From Volvox africanus (taxonomy: Eukaryota; Chlorophyta; Chlorophyceae; Chlamydomonadales; Volvocaceae): a stretch of DNA of 64,000 bases. The notes beneath the pieces are model-generated. The model did not search any database and had not been told where the DNA came from. It saw only the letters and a program-made list of their open reading frames with translations. Positions 24,101 to 37,500 of the stretch are shown piece after piece. Both the position numbers and the translations under genes were made by a program. Where the stretch lies: contig BSDZ01000003.1 in assembly GCA_030268105.1 (NCBI GenBank), positions 1,178,001 through 1,242,000 on the forward strand, read 5' to 3'. Positions within the stretch are counted from its first letter, which is position 1, and the number at the start of each line of letters is the position of its first letter.

Positions 24101-27100
24101 TATAAACAGGTTTGGGCTAGCCGAGAGTCACCGGTTAGATTTCCGCTGGCAGGTTGTTGAGAGTGCGCAATGCACATATACCAATAAATGATGCAATAAG
24201 GGCCAGGCAGGCCTGGGCGCATTGCAAATTTAGGTTTGGGCTGCCTGAGAGTCACCGGTTAGATTCCTACTGGCTGATGATCAGGGCAGGTTGTTGAGAG
24301 TGAACCATGCACATGTAAGAATAAATGATGCAATAAGATCCAGGCAGGCATGGGCGCATTGCAAATTTCAAATGGTTTAGGCTGGCCGAGAGTCGCCCGT
24401 TAGATTCCCGATGGCAGGTTGTTAAGAGTGCGCAATACACATTTAAGAATAAATGATGCAATAAGGGCCAGGCAGGCCTCGGCACATTGCAAATATAAAC
24501 ATGTTTGGGCTAGCCGAGGGTCGCCGGTTAGATTCCCGCATGCAGGTTGTTGAAAGTGCGCAATGCACATATACCAATTAATGATGCAATAAGGGCCAGG
24601 CAGGCCTGGGCGCATTGCAAATTTTAACAGGTTTGGGCTGGCCGAGAGTCGCTGGTTAGATGCCCGCTGGCTGATGATCAGGGCAGGATCCTGAGAGTGA
24701 GCCATGCACATTTAAGAATAAATGATGCAATTAGGTCCAGGCAGGCCTGGGCGCAATGCAAATTTTAACAGGTTTGGGCTAGCCGAGAGTCACCGGTTAG
24801 ATTTCCGCTGGCAGGTTGTTGAGAGTGCGCAATGCACATATACCAATTAATGATGCAATAAGGGACAGGCAGGCCTGGGCGCATTGCATATTTCAAAGAG
24901 GTTTTGGGCTGGCCTAGCATCACTGTTTAGATTCCCAATGGCTGATGATCAGGGCAGGTTGTTGAGAGGTAGCCATGCACATATAAGAATCAATGATGCA
25001 ATAAGGTCCAGGCAGGCCTGGGCGCATTGCAAATTTCAAATGGTTTGTGCTGGCCGAGAGTCTCCAGTTAGATTCCCACTGGCTGATGATCAAGGCAGGT
25101 TGTTGAGAGTGAGCCATGCACATATAAGAATATATGATGCAATATGCTCCAGGCAGGCCTGGGCGCATTGCAAATTTCAAATGGTTTGGGCTGCCTGAGA
25201 GTCGCTGGTTAGATTCCTACTGGCTGATGATCAGGGCAGGTTGTTGATAGTGAACCATGCACATGTAAGAATAAATGATGCAATAAGATCCAGGCAGGCA
25301 TGGGCGCATTGCAAGTTTCAAATGGTTTGTGCTGGCCGAGAGTCTCCGGTGAAATTCCCACTGGCTGATGATCAAGGCAGGTTGTTGAAAGTGCGCAAAC
25401 ATGATGATGATGATGATGATCATGGCAGGTTGTTGAGAGTGAGCCATGCACATATAAGAATTAAGATGCAATATGCTCCAGGCAGGCCTGGGCGCATTGC
25501 AAATTTAGGTTTGGGCTGCCTGAGAGTCGCCTGTTAGATTCCTACTGGCTGATGATCAGGGCAGGTTGTTGAGAGTGAACCATGCACATGTAAGAATATA
25601 TGATGCAATAAGATCCAGGCAGGCATGGGCGCATTGCAAATTTCAAATGGTTTAGGCTGGCCGAGAGTTGCCCGTTAGATTCCCAATGGCAGGTTGTTAA
25701 GAGTGCGCAATGCACATTTAAGAATAAATGATGCAATAAGGGCCAGGCTGGCCTCGGCGCATTGCAAATATAAACATGTTTGGGCTAGCCGAGGGTCGCC
25801 GGTTAGATTCCCACTGGCAGGTTGTTGAGGGTTCGCAATGCACATATACCAATGAATGATGCAATAAGGGCCAGGCAGGCATGGGCGCATTGCAACTTTC
25901 AGTAGGTTTGGGCTGGCCAAGAGTCGCTGGTTAGATGCCCGCTGGCTGATGATCAGGGCAGGTTCCTGAGAATAAGCCATGCACATTTAAGAATAAATGA
26001 TGCAATAAGGTCCAGGCAGGCCTGGGCGCATTGCAAATTTCAAATAATTTGGGCTAGCCAAGAGTCACCGGTTAGATTTCCGCTGGCAGGTTGTTGAGAG
26101 TGCGCAATGCACATATACCAATTAATGATGCAATAAGGGCCAGGCAGGCCTGGGCGCATTGCAAATTTTAACAGGTTTGGGCTGGCCGAGCATCACCGTT
26201 AAGATTCCCACTGGCTGATGATCAGGGCAGGTTGTTGAGAGGGACCCATGCACATATAAGAATAAATGATGCAATAAGGTCCAGACAGGCCTGGGCGCAT
26301 TGCAAATTTCAATAGGTTTGGGCTGGCCAAGAGTGCTGGTTAGATTCCCGCTGGCTGATGATCAGGGCAGGTTCTGGAGAGTGAGCTATGGACATATAAG
26401 AATAAATGATGCAATAAGGGCCAGGCAGGCCTGGGCGCATTGCAAATATTTACAGGTTTGGGCTGGCCGAGCATCACTGTTTAGATTCCCACTGGCTGAT
26501 GATCAGGGCAGGTTGTTGAGAGGGAGCCATGCACATTTAAGAAAAAATGATGCAATAAGGTTGGCAGGCATGGGCGCATTGCAAATCTCAAATGGTTTAG
26601 GCTGGCCAAGAGTTGCCCGTTAGATTCCCGATTGCAGGTTGTTAACAGTGCGCAATGCACATTTAAGAATAAATGATGCAATAAGGGCCAGGCAGGCCTC
26701 AGCGCATTGCAAATTTTAACAGGTTTGGGCTAGCCGAAGGTCGCCAGTTAGATTTCCGCTGGCAGGTTGTTGAGGATTCACAATGCACATATACCAATTA
26801 ATGATGCAATCAGGGCCAGGCAGGCCTGGGCGCATTGCAAATTTTAACAGGTTTGGGCTGGCCGAGCATCACCGTTAAGATTCCCACTGGCTGATAATCA
26901 GGGCAGGTTGTTGAGAGGGACCCATGCACATATAAGAATAAATGATGCAATAAGGTCCAGACAGGCCTGGGCGCATTGCATATTTCAAAGAGGTTTTGGG
27001 CTGGCCTAGCATCACCGTTTAGATTCCCAATGGCTGATGATCAGGGCAGGTTGTTGAGAGGGAGCCATGCACATATAAGAATCAATGATGCAATAAGGTC

Positions 27101-28209
27101 CAGGCAGGCCTGGGCGCATTGCAAATTTCAAATGGTTTGTGCTGGCCGAGAGTCTCCAGTTAGATTCCCACTGGCTGATGATCAAGGCAGGTTGTTGAAA
27201 GTGCGCAAACATGATGATGATGATGATGATCATGGCAGGTTGTTGAGAGTGAGCCATGCACATATAAGAATATATGATGCAATAAGATCCAGGCAGGCAT
27301 GGGCGCATTGCAAATTTCAAATGGTTTAGGCTGGCCGAGAGTTGCCCGTTAGATTCCCGATGGCAGGTTGTTAAGAGTGCGCAATGCACATTTAAGAATA
27401 AATGATGCAATAAGGGCCAGGCAGGCCTCGGCGCATTGCAAATATAAACATGTTTGGGCTAGCTGAGGGTCGCCGGTTAGATTCCCACTGGCAGGTTGTT
27501 GAGGGTTCGCAATGCACATATACCAATGAATGATGCAATAAGGGCCAGGCAGGCATGGGCGCATTGCAACTTTCAGTAGGTTTGGGCTGACCAAGAGTCG
27601 CTGGTTAGATGCCCGCTGGCTGATGATCAGGGCAGGTTCCTGAGAATAAGCCATGCACATTTAAGAATAAATGATGCAATAAGGTCCAGGCAGGCCTGGG
27701 CGCATTGCAAATTTCAAATGGTTTGGGCTAGCCAAGAGTCACCGGTTAGATTTCCGCTGGCAGGTTGTTGAGAGTGCGCAATGCACATATACCAATGAAT
27801 GATGCAATAAGGGCCAGGCAGGCATGGGCGCATCGCAACTTTCAATAGGTTTGGGCTGGCCGAGAGTCGCTGGTTAGATGCCCGCTGGCTGATGATCAGG
27901 GCAGGTTCCTGAGAGTGAGCCATGCACATTTAAGAATAAATGATGCAATAAGGGTCAGTAAGACCTGAAAGCATTGCAAATATAAACAGGTTTGGGCTGG
28001 CCAAGAGTCACCGGTTAGATTCCCGCATGCAGGTTGTTGAGAGTGCGCAATGCACATATACCAATTAATGATGCAATAAGGGCCAGGCAGGCCTGGGCGC
28101 ATTGCAAATTTTAACAGGTTTGGGCTGGCCGAGAGTCGCTGGTTAGATGCCCGCTGGCTGATGATCAGGGCAGGTTCCTGAGAATAAGCCATGCACATTT
28201 AAGAATAAA
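21160..28209 (+). repeat. Segmental duplication at 4149-bp offset
   Basis: About 2.9 kb from 21160-24060 matches 25309-28209 at a constant 4149-bp offset (21393/25542, 22151/26300, 22332/26481, 22827/26976, 23200/27349, 23747/27896). The intervening stretch, about 24200-25200, instead matches 19900-20900 at a 4288-bp offset (19979/24267, 20596/24884), so the larger unit is a composite. This is the longest offset with an extended match that I noted in the left half. Confidence 0.78.
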
Positions 28210-28384
28210 TGATGCAATAAGGTCCAGGCAGGCCTGGGCGCATTGCAAATTTCAAATGGTTTGGGGTAGCCAAGAGTCACCGGTTAGATTTCCGCTGGCA
28301 GGTTGTTGAGAGTGCGCAATGCACATATACCAATTAATGATGCAATAAGGGCCAGGCAGGCCTGGGCGCATTGCAAATTTTTAC

Positions 28385-31300
28385 AGGTTTGGGCTGGCCG
28401 AGCATCACCGTTAAGATTCCCACTGGCTGATGATCAGGGCAGGTTGTTGAGAGGGACCCATGCACATATAAGAATAAATGATGCAATAAGGTCCAGACAG
28501 GCCTGGGCGCATTGCAAATTTCAATAGGTTTGGGCTGGCCAAGAGTGCTGGTTAGATTCCCGCTGGCTGATGATCAGGGCAGGTTCTGGAGAGTGAGCTA
28601 TGGACATATAAGAATAAATGATGCAATAAGGGCCAGGCAGGCCTGGGCGCATTGCAAATATTTACAGGTTTGGGCTGGCCGAGCATCACTGTTTAGATTC
28701 CCACTGGCTGATGATCAGGGCAGGTTGTTGAGAGGGAGCCATGCACATTTAAGAATAAATGATGCAATAAGGTTGGCAGGCATGGGCGCATTGCAAATCT
28801 CAAATGGTTTAGGCTGGCCAAGAGTTGCCCGTTAGATTCCCGATTGCAGGTTGTTAACAGTGCGCAATGCACATTTAAGAATAAATGATGCAATAAGGGC
28901 CAGGCAGGCCTCAGCGCATTGCAAATTTTAACAGGTTTGGGCTAGCCGAAGGTCGCCAGTTAGATTTCCGCTGGCAGGTTGTTGAGGATTCACAATGCAC
29001 ATATACCAATTAATGATGCAATCAGGGCCAGACAGGCCTGGGCGCATTGCATATTTCAAAGAGGTTTTGGGCTGGCCTAGCATCACCGTTTAGATTCCCA
29101 ATGGCTGATGATCAGGGCAGGTTGTTGAGAGGGAGCCATGCACATATAAGAATAAATGATGCAATAAGGTCCAGGCAGGCCTGGGCGCATTGCAAATTTC
29201 AAATGGTTTGTGCTGGCCGAGAGTCTCCAGTTAGATTCCCACTGGCTGATGATCAAGGCAGGTTGTTGAAAGTGCGCAAACATGATGATGATGATGATGA
29301 TCATGGCAGGTTGTTGAGAGTGAGCCATGCACATATAAGAATATATGATGCAATATGCTCCAGGCAGGCCTGGGCGCATTGCAAATTTAGGTTTGGGCTG
29401 CCTGAGAGTCGCTGGTTAGATTCCTACTGGCTGATGATCAGGGCAGGTTGTTGAGAGTGAACCATGCACATGTAAGAATAAATGATGCAATAAGATCCAG
29501 GCAGGCATGGGCGCATTGCAAATTTCAAATGGTTTAGGCTGGCCGAGAGTTGCCCGTTAGATTCCCGATGGCAGGTTGTTAAGAGTGCGCAATGCACATT
29601 TAAGAATAAATGATGCAATCAGGGCCAGGCAGGCCTCGGCGCATTGCAAATATAAACATGTTTGGGCTAGCTGAGGGTCGCCGGTTAGATTCCCACTGGC
29701 AGGTTGTTGAGGGTTCGCAATGCACATATACCAATGAATGATGCAATAAGGGCCAGGCAGGCATGGGCGCATTGCAACTTTCAGTAGGTTTGGGCTGGCC
29801 AAGAGTCGCTGGTTAGATGCCCGCTGGCTGATGATCAGGGCAGGTTCCTGAGAATAAGCCATGCACATTTAAGAATAAATGATGCAATAAGGTCCAGGCA
29901 GGCCTGGGCGCATTGCAAATTTTAACAGGTTTGGGCTGGCCGAGCATCACCGTTAAGATTCCCACTGGCTGATGATCAGGGCAGGTTGTTGAGAGGGACC
30001 CATGCACATATAAGAATAAATGATGCAATAAGGTCCAGACAGGCCTGGGCGCATTGCAAATTTCAATAGGTTTGGGCTGGCCAAGAGTGCTGGTTAGATT
30101 CCCGCTGGCTGATGATCAGGGCAGGTTCCTGAGAGTGAGCCATGCACATTTAAGAATAAATGATGCAATTAGGTCCAGGCAGGCCTGGGCGCATTGCAAA
30201 TTTTAACAGGTTTGGGCTAGCCGAGAGTCACCGGTTAGATTTCCGCTGGCAGGTTGTTGAGAGTGCGCAATGCACATATACCAATTAATGATGCAATAAG
30301 GGACAGGCAGGCCTGGGCGCATTGCATATTTCAAAGAGGTTTTGGGCTGGCCTAGCATCACCGTTTAGATTCCCAATGGCTGATGATCAGGGCAGGTTGT
30401 TGAGAGGGAGCCATGCACATATAAGAATCAATGATGCAATAAGGTCCAGGCAGGCCTGGGCGCATTGCAAATTTCAAATGGTTTGTGCTGGCCGAGAGTC
30501 TCCAGTTAGATTCCCACTGGCTGATGATCAAGGCAGGTTGTTGAAAGTGCGCAAACATGATGATGATGATGATGATCATGGCAGGTTGTTGAGAGTGAGC
30601 CATGCACATATAAGAATATATGATGCAATATGCTCCAGGCAGGCCTGGGCGCATTGCAAATTTTAAATGGTTTAGGCTGGCCGAGAGTCGCCCGTTAGAT
30701 TCCCGATGGCAGGTTGTTAAGAGTGCGCAATGCACATTTGAGAATAAATAATGCAATAAGGGCCAGGCAGGCATGGGCGCATTGCAAATTTTAACAGGTT
30801 TGGGCTAGCCGAAGGTCGCCAGTTAGATTTCCGCTGGCAGGTTGTTGAGGATTCACAATGCACATATACCAATGAATGATGCAATAAGGGACAGGCAGGC
30901 CTGGGCGCATTGCAAATTTTAACAGGTTTGGGCTGGCCGAGCATCACCGTTAAGATTCCCACTGGCTGATGATCAGGGCAGGTTGTTGAGAGGGACCCAT
31001 GCACATATAAGAATAAATGATGCAATAAGGTCCAGACAGGCCTGGGCGCATTGCAAATTTCAATAGGTTTGGGCTGGCCAAGAGTGCTGGTTAGATTCCC
31101 GCTGGCTGATGATCAGGGCAGGTTCTGGAGAGTGAGCTATGGACATATAAGAATAAATGATGCAATAAGGGCCAGGCAGGCCTGGGCGCATTGCAAATAT
31201 TTACAGGTTTGGGCTGGCCGAGCATCACTGTTTAGATTCCCACTGGCTGATGATCAGGGCAGGTTGTTGAGAGGGAGCCATGCACATTTAAGAATAAATG

Positions 31301-32000
31301 ATGCAATAAGGTTGGCAGGCATGGGCGCATTGCAAATCTCAAATGGTTAAGGCTGGCCAAGAGTTGCCCGTTAGATTCCCGATTGCAGGTTGTTAACAGT
31401 GCGCAATGCACATTTAAGAATAAATGATGCAATAAGGGCCAGGCAGGCCTCAGCGCATTGCAAATTTTAACAGGTTTGGGCTAGCCGAAGGTCGCCAGTT
31501 AGATTTCCGCTGGCAGGTTGTTGAGGATTCACAATGCACATATACCAATTAATGATGCAATCAGGGCCAGACAGGCCTGGGCGCATTGCATATTTCAAAG
31601 AGGTTTTGGGCTGGCCTAGCATCACCGTTTAGATTCCCAATGGCTGATGATCAGGGCAGGTTGTTGAGAGGGAGCCATGCACATATAAGAATAAATGATG
31701 CAATAAGGTCCAGGCAGGCCTGGGCGCATTGCAAATTTCAAATGGTTTGTGCTGGCCGAGAGTCTCCAGTTAGATTCCCACTGGCTGATGATCAAGGCAG
31801 GTTGTTGAAAGTGCGCAAACATGATGATGATGATGATGATCATGGCAGGTTGTTGAGAGTGAGCCATGCACATATAAGAATATATGATGCAATATGCTCC
31901 AGGCAGGCCTGGGCGCATTGCAAATTTAGGTTTGGGCTGCCTGAGAGTCGCTGGTTAGATTCCTACTGGCTGATGATCAGGGCAGGTTGTTGAGAGTGAA
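28385..32000 (+). repeat. Duplicated block at 2539-bp offset
   Basis: About 1.1 kb from 28385 matches 30924 onward at a 2539-bp offset (28512/31051, 28693/31232, 29047/31586, 29424/31963). Parts of the same block also recur at 1275 bp (29047/30322) and relate to 22015-22620 at 6361 bp. The family therefore has at least four copies between 22 and 32 kb. Confidence 0.72.
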
Positions 32001-33010
32001 CCATGCTTATGTAAGAATAAATGATGCAATAAGGTCCAGGCAGGCATGGGCGCATTGCAAATTTTAAATGGTTTAGGCTGGCCGAGAGTCGCCCGTTAGA
32101 TTCCCGATGGCAGGTTGTTAAGAGTGCGCAATGCACATTTAAGAATAAATGATGCAATAAGGGCCAGGCAGGCCTCGGCGCATTGCAAATATAAACATGT
32201 TTGGGCTAGCCGAGGGTCGCCGGTAAGATTCCCACTGGCAGGTTGTTGAGGGTTTGCAATGCACATATACCAATGAATGATGCAATAAGGGCCAGACAGG
32301 CCTGGGCGCATTGCAAATTTCAATAGGTTTGGGCTGTCCAAGAGTGCTGGTTAGATTCCCGCTGGCTGATGATCAGGGCAGGTTCTGGAAAGTGAGCTAT
32401 GGACATATAAGAATAAATGATGCAATAAGGGCCAGGCAGGCCTGGGCGCATTGCAAATATTTACAGGTTTGGGCTGGCCGAGCATCACCGTTTAGATTCC
32501 CACTGGCTGATGATTAGGGCAGTTTGTTGAGAGGGAGCCATGCACATTTAAGAATAAATGATGCAATAAGGTTGGCAGGCATGGGCGCATTGCAAATCTC
32601 AAATGGTTTAGGCTGGCCAAGAGTTGCCCGTTAGATTCCCGATGGCAGGTTGTTAACAGTGCGCAATGCACATTTAAGAATAAATGATGCAATAAGGGCC
32701 AGGCAGGCCTCAGCGCATTGCAAATTTTAACAGGTTTGGGCTAGCCGAAGGTCGCCAGTTAGATTTCCACTGGCAGGTTGTTGAGGATTCACAATGCACA
32801 TATACCAATGAATGATGCAATAAGGGACAGGCAGGCCTGGGCGCATTGCAAATTTTAACAGGTTTGGGCTGGCCGAGCATCACCGTTAAGATTCCCACTG
32901 GCTGATGATCAGGGCAGGTTGTTGAGAGGGACCCATGCACATATGAGAATAAATGATGCAATCAGGTCCAGGCAGGCCTGGGCGCATTGCAAATTTCAAA
33001 TGGTTTGTGC

Positions 33011-33247
33011 TGGCTGAGAGTCTCCGGTTAAATTCCCACTGGCTGATGATCAAGGCAGGTTGTTGAGAGTGCGCAAACATGATGATGATCATGATGATCA
33101 TGGCAGGTTGTTGAGAGTGCGCAAACATGATGATGATCATGATGATCATGGCAGGCTGTTGAGAGTGAGCCATGCACATATAAGAATAAATGATGCAATA
33201 AGGTCCAGGCAGGCATGGGCGCATTGCAAATTTTAACAGGTTTGGGC
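33011..33247 (+). repeat. Giant monomer (237 bp) with two GAT tracts
   Basis: This monomer is 237 bp, exactly 48 bp longer than an M monomer. It holds two consecutive copies of the 48-bp module with tracts near 33078 and 33127, each of the form ATGATGATGATCATGATGATCATGG. The step from 189 to 237 repeats the step from 141 to 189, showing that the module can be amplified within a monomer. Confidence 0.88.
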
Positions 33248-34373
33248 TAGCCGAGAGTCACCGGTTAGATTTCCGCTGGCAGGTTGTTGAGAGTGCGCAA
33301 TGCACATTTACCAATTAATGATGCAATAAGGGCCAGGCAGGCCTGGGCGCATTGCATATTTTAAAGAGGTTTTGGGCTGGCCGAGCATCACCGTTAAGAT
33401 TCCCACTGGCTGATGATTAGGGCAGGTTGTTGAGAGGGAGCCATGCACATGTAAGAATCAATGATGCAATAAGGTCCAGGCAGGCCAGGGCACATTGCAA
33501 ATTTCAAATGGTTTGTGCTGCCCGAGAGTCTCCGGTTAAATTCCCACTGGCTGATGATCAAGGCAGGTTGTTGAAAGTGCGCAAACATGATGATGATGAT
33601 GATGATCATGGCAGGTTGTTGAGAGTGAGCCATGCACATTTAAGAATAAATGATGCAATAAGGTTGGCAGGCATGGGCGCATTGCAAATCTCAAATGGTT
33701 TAGGCTGGCCAAGAGTTGCCCGTTAGATTCCCGATGGCAGGTTGTTAAGAGTGCGCAATGCACATTTGAGAATAAATAATGCAATAAGGGCCAGGCAGGC
33801 ATGGGCGCATTGCAAATTTCAAATGGTTTGGGCTAGCCGAGTGTCGCCGGTTAGATTCCCGCTGGCAGGTTGTTGAGGGTTTACAATGCACATATACCAA
33901 TTAATGATGCAATAAGGGCCAGGCAGGCCTGGGCGCATTGCAAATTTTAACAGGTTTGGGCTGGCCGAGAGTCGCTGGTTAGATGCCCGCTGGCTGATGA
34001 TCAGGGCAGGTTCCTGAGAATGAGCCATGCACATTTAAGAATAAAAGATGCAATAAGGTCCAGGCAGGCCTGGGCGCATTGCAAATTTCAAATGGTTTGG
34101 GTTGGCCTAGAGTCACCGGTTAGATTTTCGCTGGCAGGTTGTTGAGAGTGCGCAATGCACATATACCAATGAATGATGCAATAAGGGCCAGGCAGGCCTG
34201 GGCGCATTGCAAATTTTAAAGAGGTTTTGGGCTGGCCGAGCATCACCGTTAAGATTCCCACTGGCTGATGATCAGGGCAGGTTGTTGAGAGTGAGCCATG
34301 CAGATATAAGAAAAAATGATGCAATAAGGTACAGGCAGGCCTGGGCGCATTGCAAATTTCAAATGGTTTGTGC

Positions 34374-34566
34374 TGGCCGAGAGTCTCCGGTTAAATTCCC
34401 ACTGGCTGATGATCAGGGCAGGTTGTTAAGAGTGCGCAAACATGATGATGATGATGATGATGATCATGGCAGGTTGTTGAAAGGGAGCCATGCACATGTA
34501 AGAATAAACGATGCAATAAGGTCCCACGCAGGCATGGGCGCATTGCAAATTTCAAAAGGTTAAGGC
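34374..34566 (+). repeat. M monomer with one extra GAT triplet (193 bp)
   Basis: The tract near 34440 has one more ATG triplet than the standard M form, and the AAGGTCCCACGCAGG variant adds one base, giving 193 bp. It shows length change of the trinucleotide tract within the array. Confidence 0.8.
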
Positions 34567-37500
34567 TGGCCTAGAGTCGCCCGTTAGATTCCCGATGGCA
34601 GGTTGTTAAGAGTGCGCAATGCACATTTAAGAATAAATGATGCAATAAGGGCCAGGCAGGCCTGGGTGCATTGCAAATTTTAACAGGTTTGGGCTAGCCC
34701 AGAGTCACCGGTTAGATTTCCCCTGGCAGGTTGTTGAGAGTGCGCAATGCACATATACCAATTAATGATGCAATAAGGGCCAGGCAGGCCTGGGCGCATT
34801 GCAAATTTTAACAGGTTTGGGCTGGCCGAGAGTCGCTGGTTAGATGCCCGCTGGCTGATGATCAGGGCAGGTTCCTGAGAATGAGCCATGCACATTTAAG
34901 AATAAAAGATGCAATAAGGTCCAGGCAGGCCTGGGCGCATTGCAAATTTCAAATGGTTTGGGTTGGCCTAGAGTCACCGGTTAGATTTTCGCTGGCAGGT
35001 TGTTGAGGATTCACAATGCACATATACCAATGAATGATGCAATAAGGGCCAGGCAGGCCTGGGCACATTGCAAATTATAACAGGTTTGGGCTGGCCGATC
35101 ATCACCGTTAAGATTACCACTGGCTGATGATCAGGGCAGGTTGTTGAGAGGGACCCATGCACATGTAAGAATCAATGATGCAATAAGGTCCAGGCAGGCC
35201 TGGGCGCATTGCAAATTTCAAATGGTTTGGGCTAGCCGAGGGTCGCCGGTTAGATTCCCGCTGGCAGGTTGTTGAGGGTTCACAATGCACATATACCAAT
35301 GAATGATGCAATAAGGGCCAGGCAGGCCTGGGCGCATTGCAATTTTCAATAGGTTTGGGCTTACCGAGAGTCGCTGGTTAGATGCCCACTGGCTGATGAT
35401 CAGGGCAGGTTCCTGAGAGTGAGCCATGCACATTTAAGAATATATGATGCAATAAGGGTCACTCAGACCTGTAAGCATTGCAAATATAAACAGGTTTGGG
35501 CTTCCCGAGAGTCACCGGTTAGATTTCCCCAGGCAGGTTGTTGAGAGTGCGCAATGCACATATACCAATTAATGATGCAATAAGGGCCAGGCAGGCCTGG
35601 GCGCATTGCAAATTTTAACAGGTTTGGGCTGGCCGAGAGTCGCTGGTTAAATGCCCGCTGGCTGATGATCAGGGCAGGTTCCTGAGAGTGAGCCATGCAC
35701 ATTTAAGAATAAATGATGCAATAAGGTCCAGGCAGGCCTGGGCGCATTGCAAATATAAACAGGTTTGGGCTGGCCGAGCATCACCGTTTAGATTCCCACT
35801 GGCTGATGATCAGGGCAGGTTGTTGAAAGGGAGCCATGCACATTTAAGAATAAATGATGCAATAAGGTAGGCAGGCATGGGCGCATTGCAAATCTCAAAT
35901 GGTTTAGGCTAACCAAGAGTTGCCCGTTAGATTCCCGATGGCAGGTTGTAAAGAGTGCGCAATGCACATTTAAGAATAAATGATGCAATAAGGGCCAGGC
36001 AGGCCTCAGCGCATTGCAAATTTTAACAGGTTTGGGCTAGCCGAAGGTCGCCAGTTAGATTTCCGCTGGCAGGTTGTTGAGGATTCACAATGCACATATA
36101 CCAATGAATGATGCAATAAGGGACAGGCAGGCCTGGGTGCATTGCAAATTTTAACAGGTTTGGGCTGGCCGAGCATCACCGTTAAGATTCCAACTGGCTG
36201 ATGATCAGGGCAGGTTCCTGAGAATAAGCCATGCACATTTAAGAATAAATGATGCAATAAGGTCCAGGCAGGCCTGGGCGCATTGCAAATTTCAAATGGT
36301 TTGGGCTAGCCGAGATTCACCGGTTAGATTTCCGCTGGCAGGTTGTTGAGAGTGCGCAATGCACATATACCAATTAATGATGCAATAAGGGCCAGGCAGG
36401 CCTGGGCGCATTGCAATTTTCAATAGGTTTGGGCTGACCGAGAGTCGCTGGTTAGATGCCCGCTAGCTGATGATCAGGGCAGGTTCCTGAGAGTGAGCCA
36501 TGCACATTTAAGAATAAATGATGCAATAAGGGTCAGTCAGACCTGAAAGCATTGCAAATATAAACAGGTTTGGGCTTGCCGAGAGTCGCCGGTTAGATTC
36601 CCGCTGGCAGGTTGTTGAGAGTGCGCAATGCACATATACCAATAAATGATGCAATAAGGGCCAGGCAGGCCTGGGCGCATTGCAAATTTTAACAGGTTTG
36701 GGCTGGCCGAGCATCACCGTTAAGATTCCCACTGGCTGATGATCAGGGCAGGTTGTTGAGAGTGCGCAAACATGATGATGATGATGATGATCATGGCAGG
36801 TTGTTGACAGTGAACCATGCACATGTAAGAATAAATGATGCAATAAGGTCCAGGCAGGCATGGGCGCATTGCAAATTTCAAATGGTTTAGGCTGGCCTAG
36901 AGTCGCCCGTTAGATTCCCGATGGCAGGTTGTTAAGAGTGCGCAATGCACATTTAAGAAAAAATGATGCAATTAGGGCCAGGCAGGCCTGGGTGCATTGC
37001 AAATTTTAACAGGTTTGGGCTAGCCCAGAGTCACCGGTTAGATTTCCCCTGGCAGGTTGTTGAGAGTGCGCAATGCACATATACCAATTAATGATGCAAT
37101 TAGGTCCAGGCAGGCCTGGGCGCATTGCAAATTTTAACAGGTTTGGGCTGCCCGAGCATCACCGTTAAGATTCCTACTGGCTAATCATCAGGGCAGGTTG
37201 TTGAGAGTGAACCATGCACATGTAAGAATAAATGATGCAATAAGGTCCCACGCAGGCATGGGCGCATTGCAAATTTCAAATGGTTTAGGCTGGCCTAGAG
37301 TTTCCCGTTAGATTCCCGATGGCAGGTTGTTAAGAGTGCACAATGCACATTTAAGAATAAATGATGCAATAAGGGCCAGGCAGGCCTGGGTGCATTGCAA
37401 ATTTTAACAGGTTTGGGCTGGCCGAGCATCACCGTTTAGATTCCCACTTGCTGATGATCAGGGCAGGTTGTTAAGAGTGCGCAATGCACATTTAAGAATA

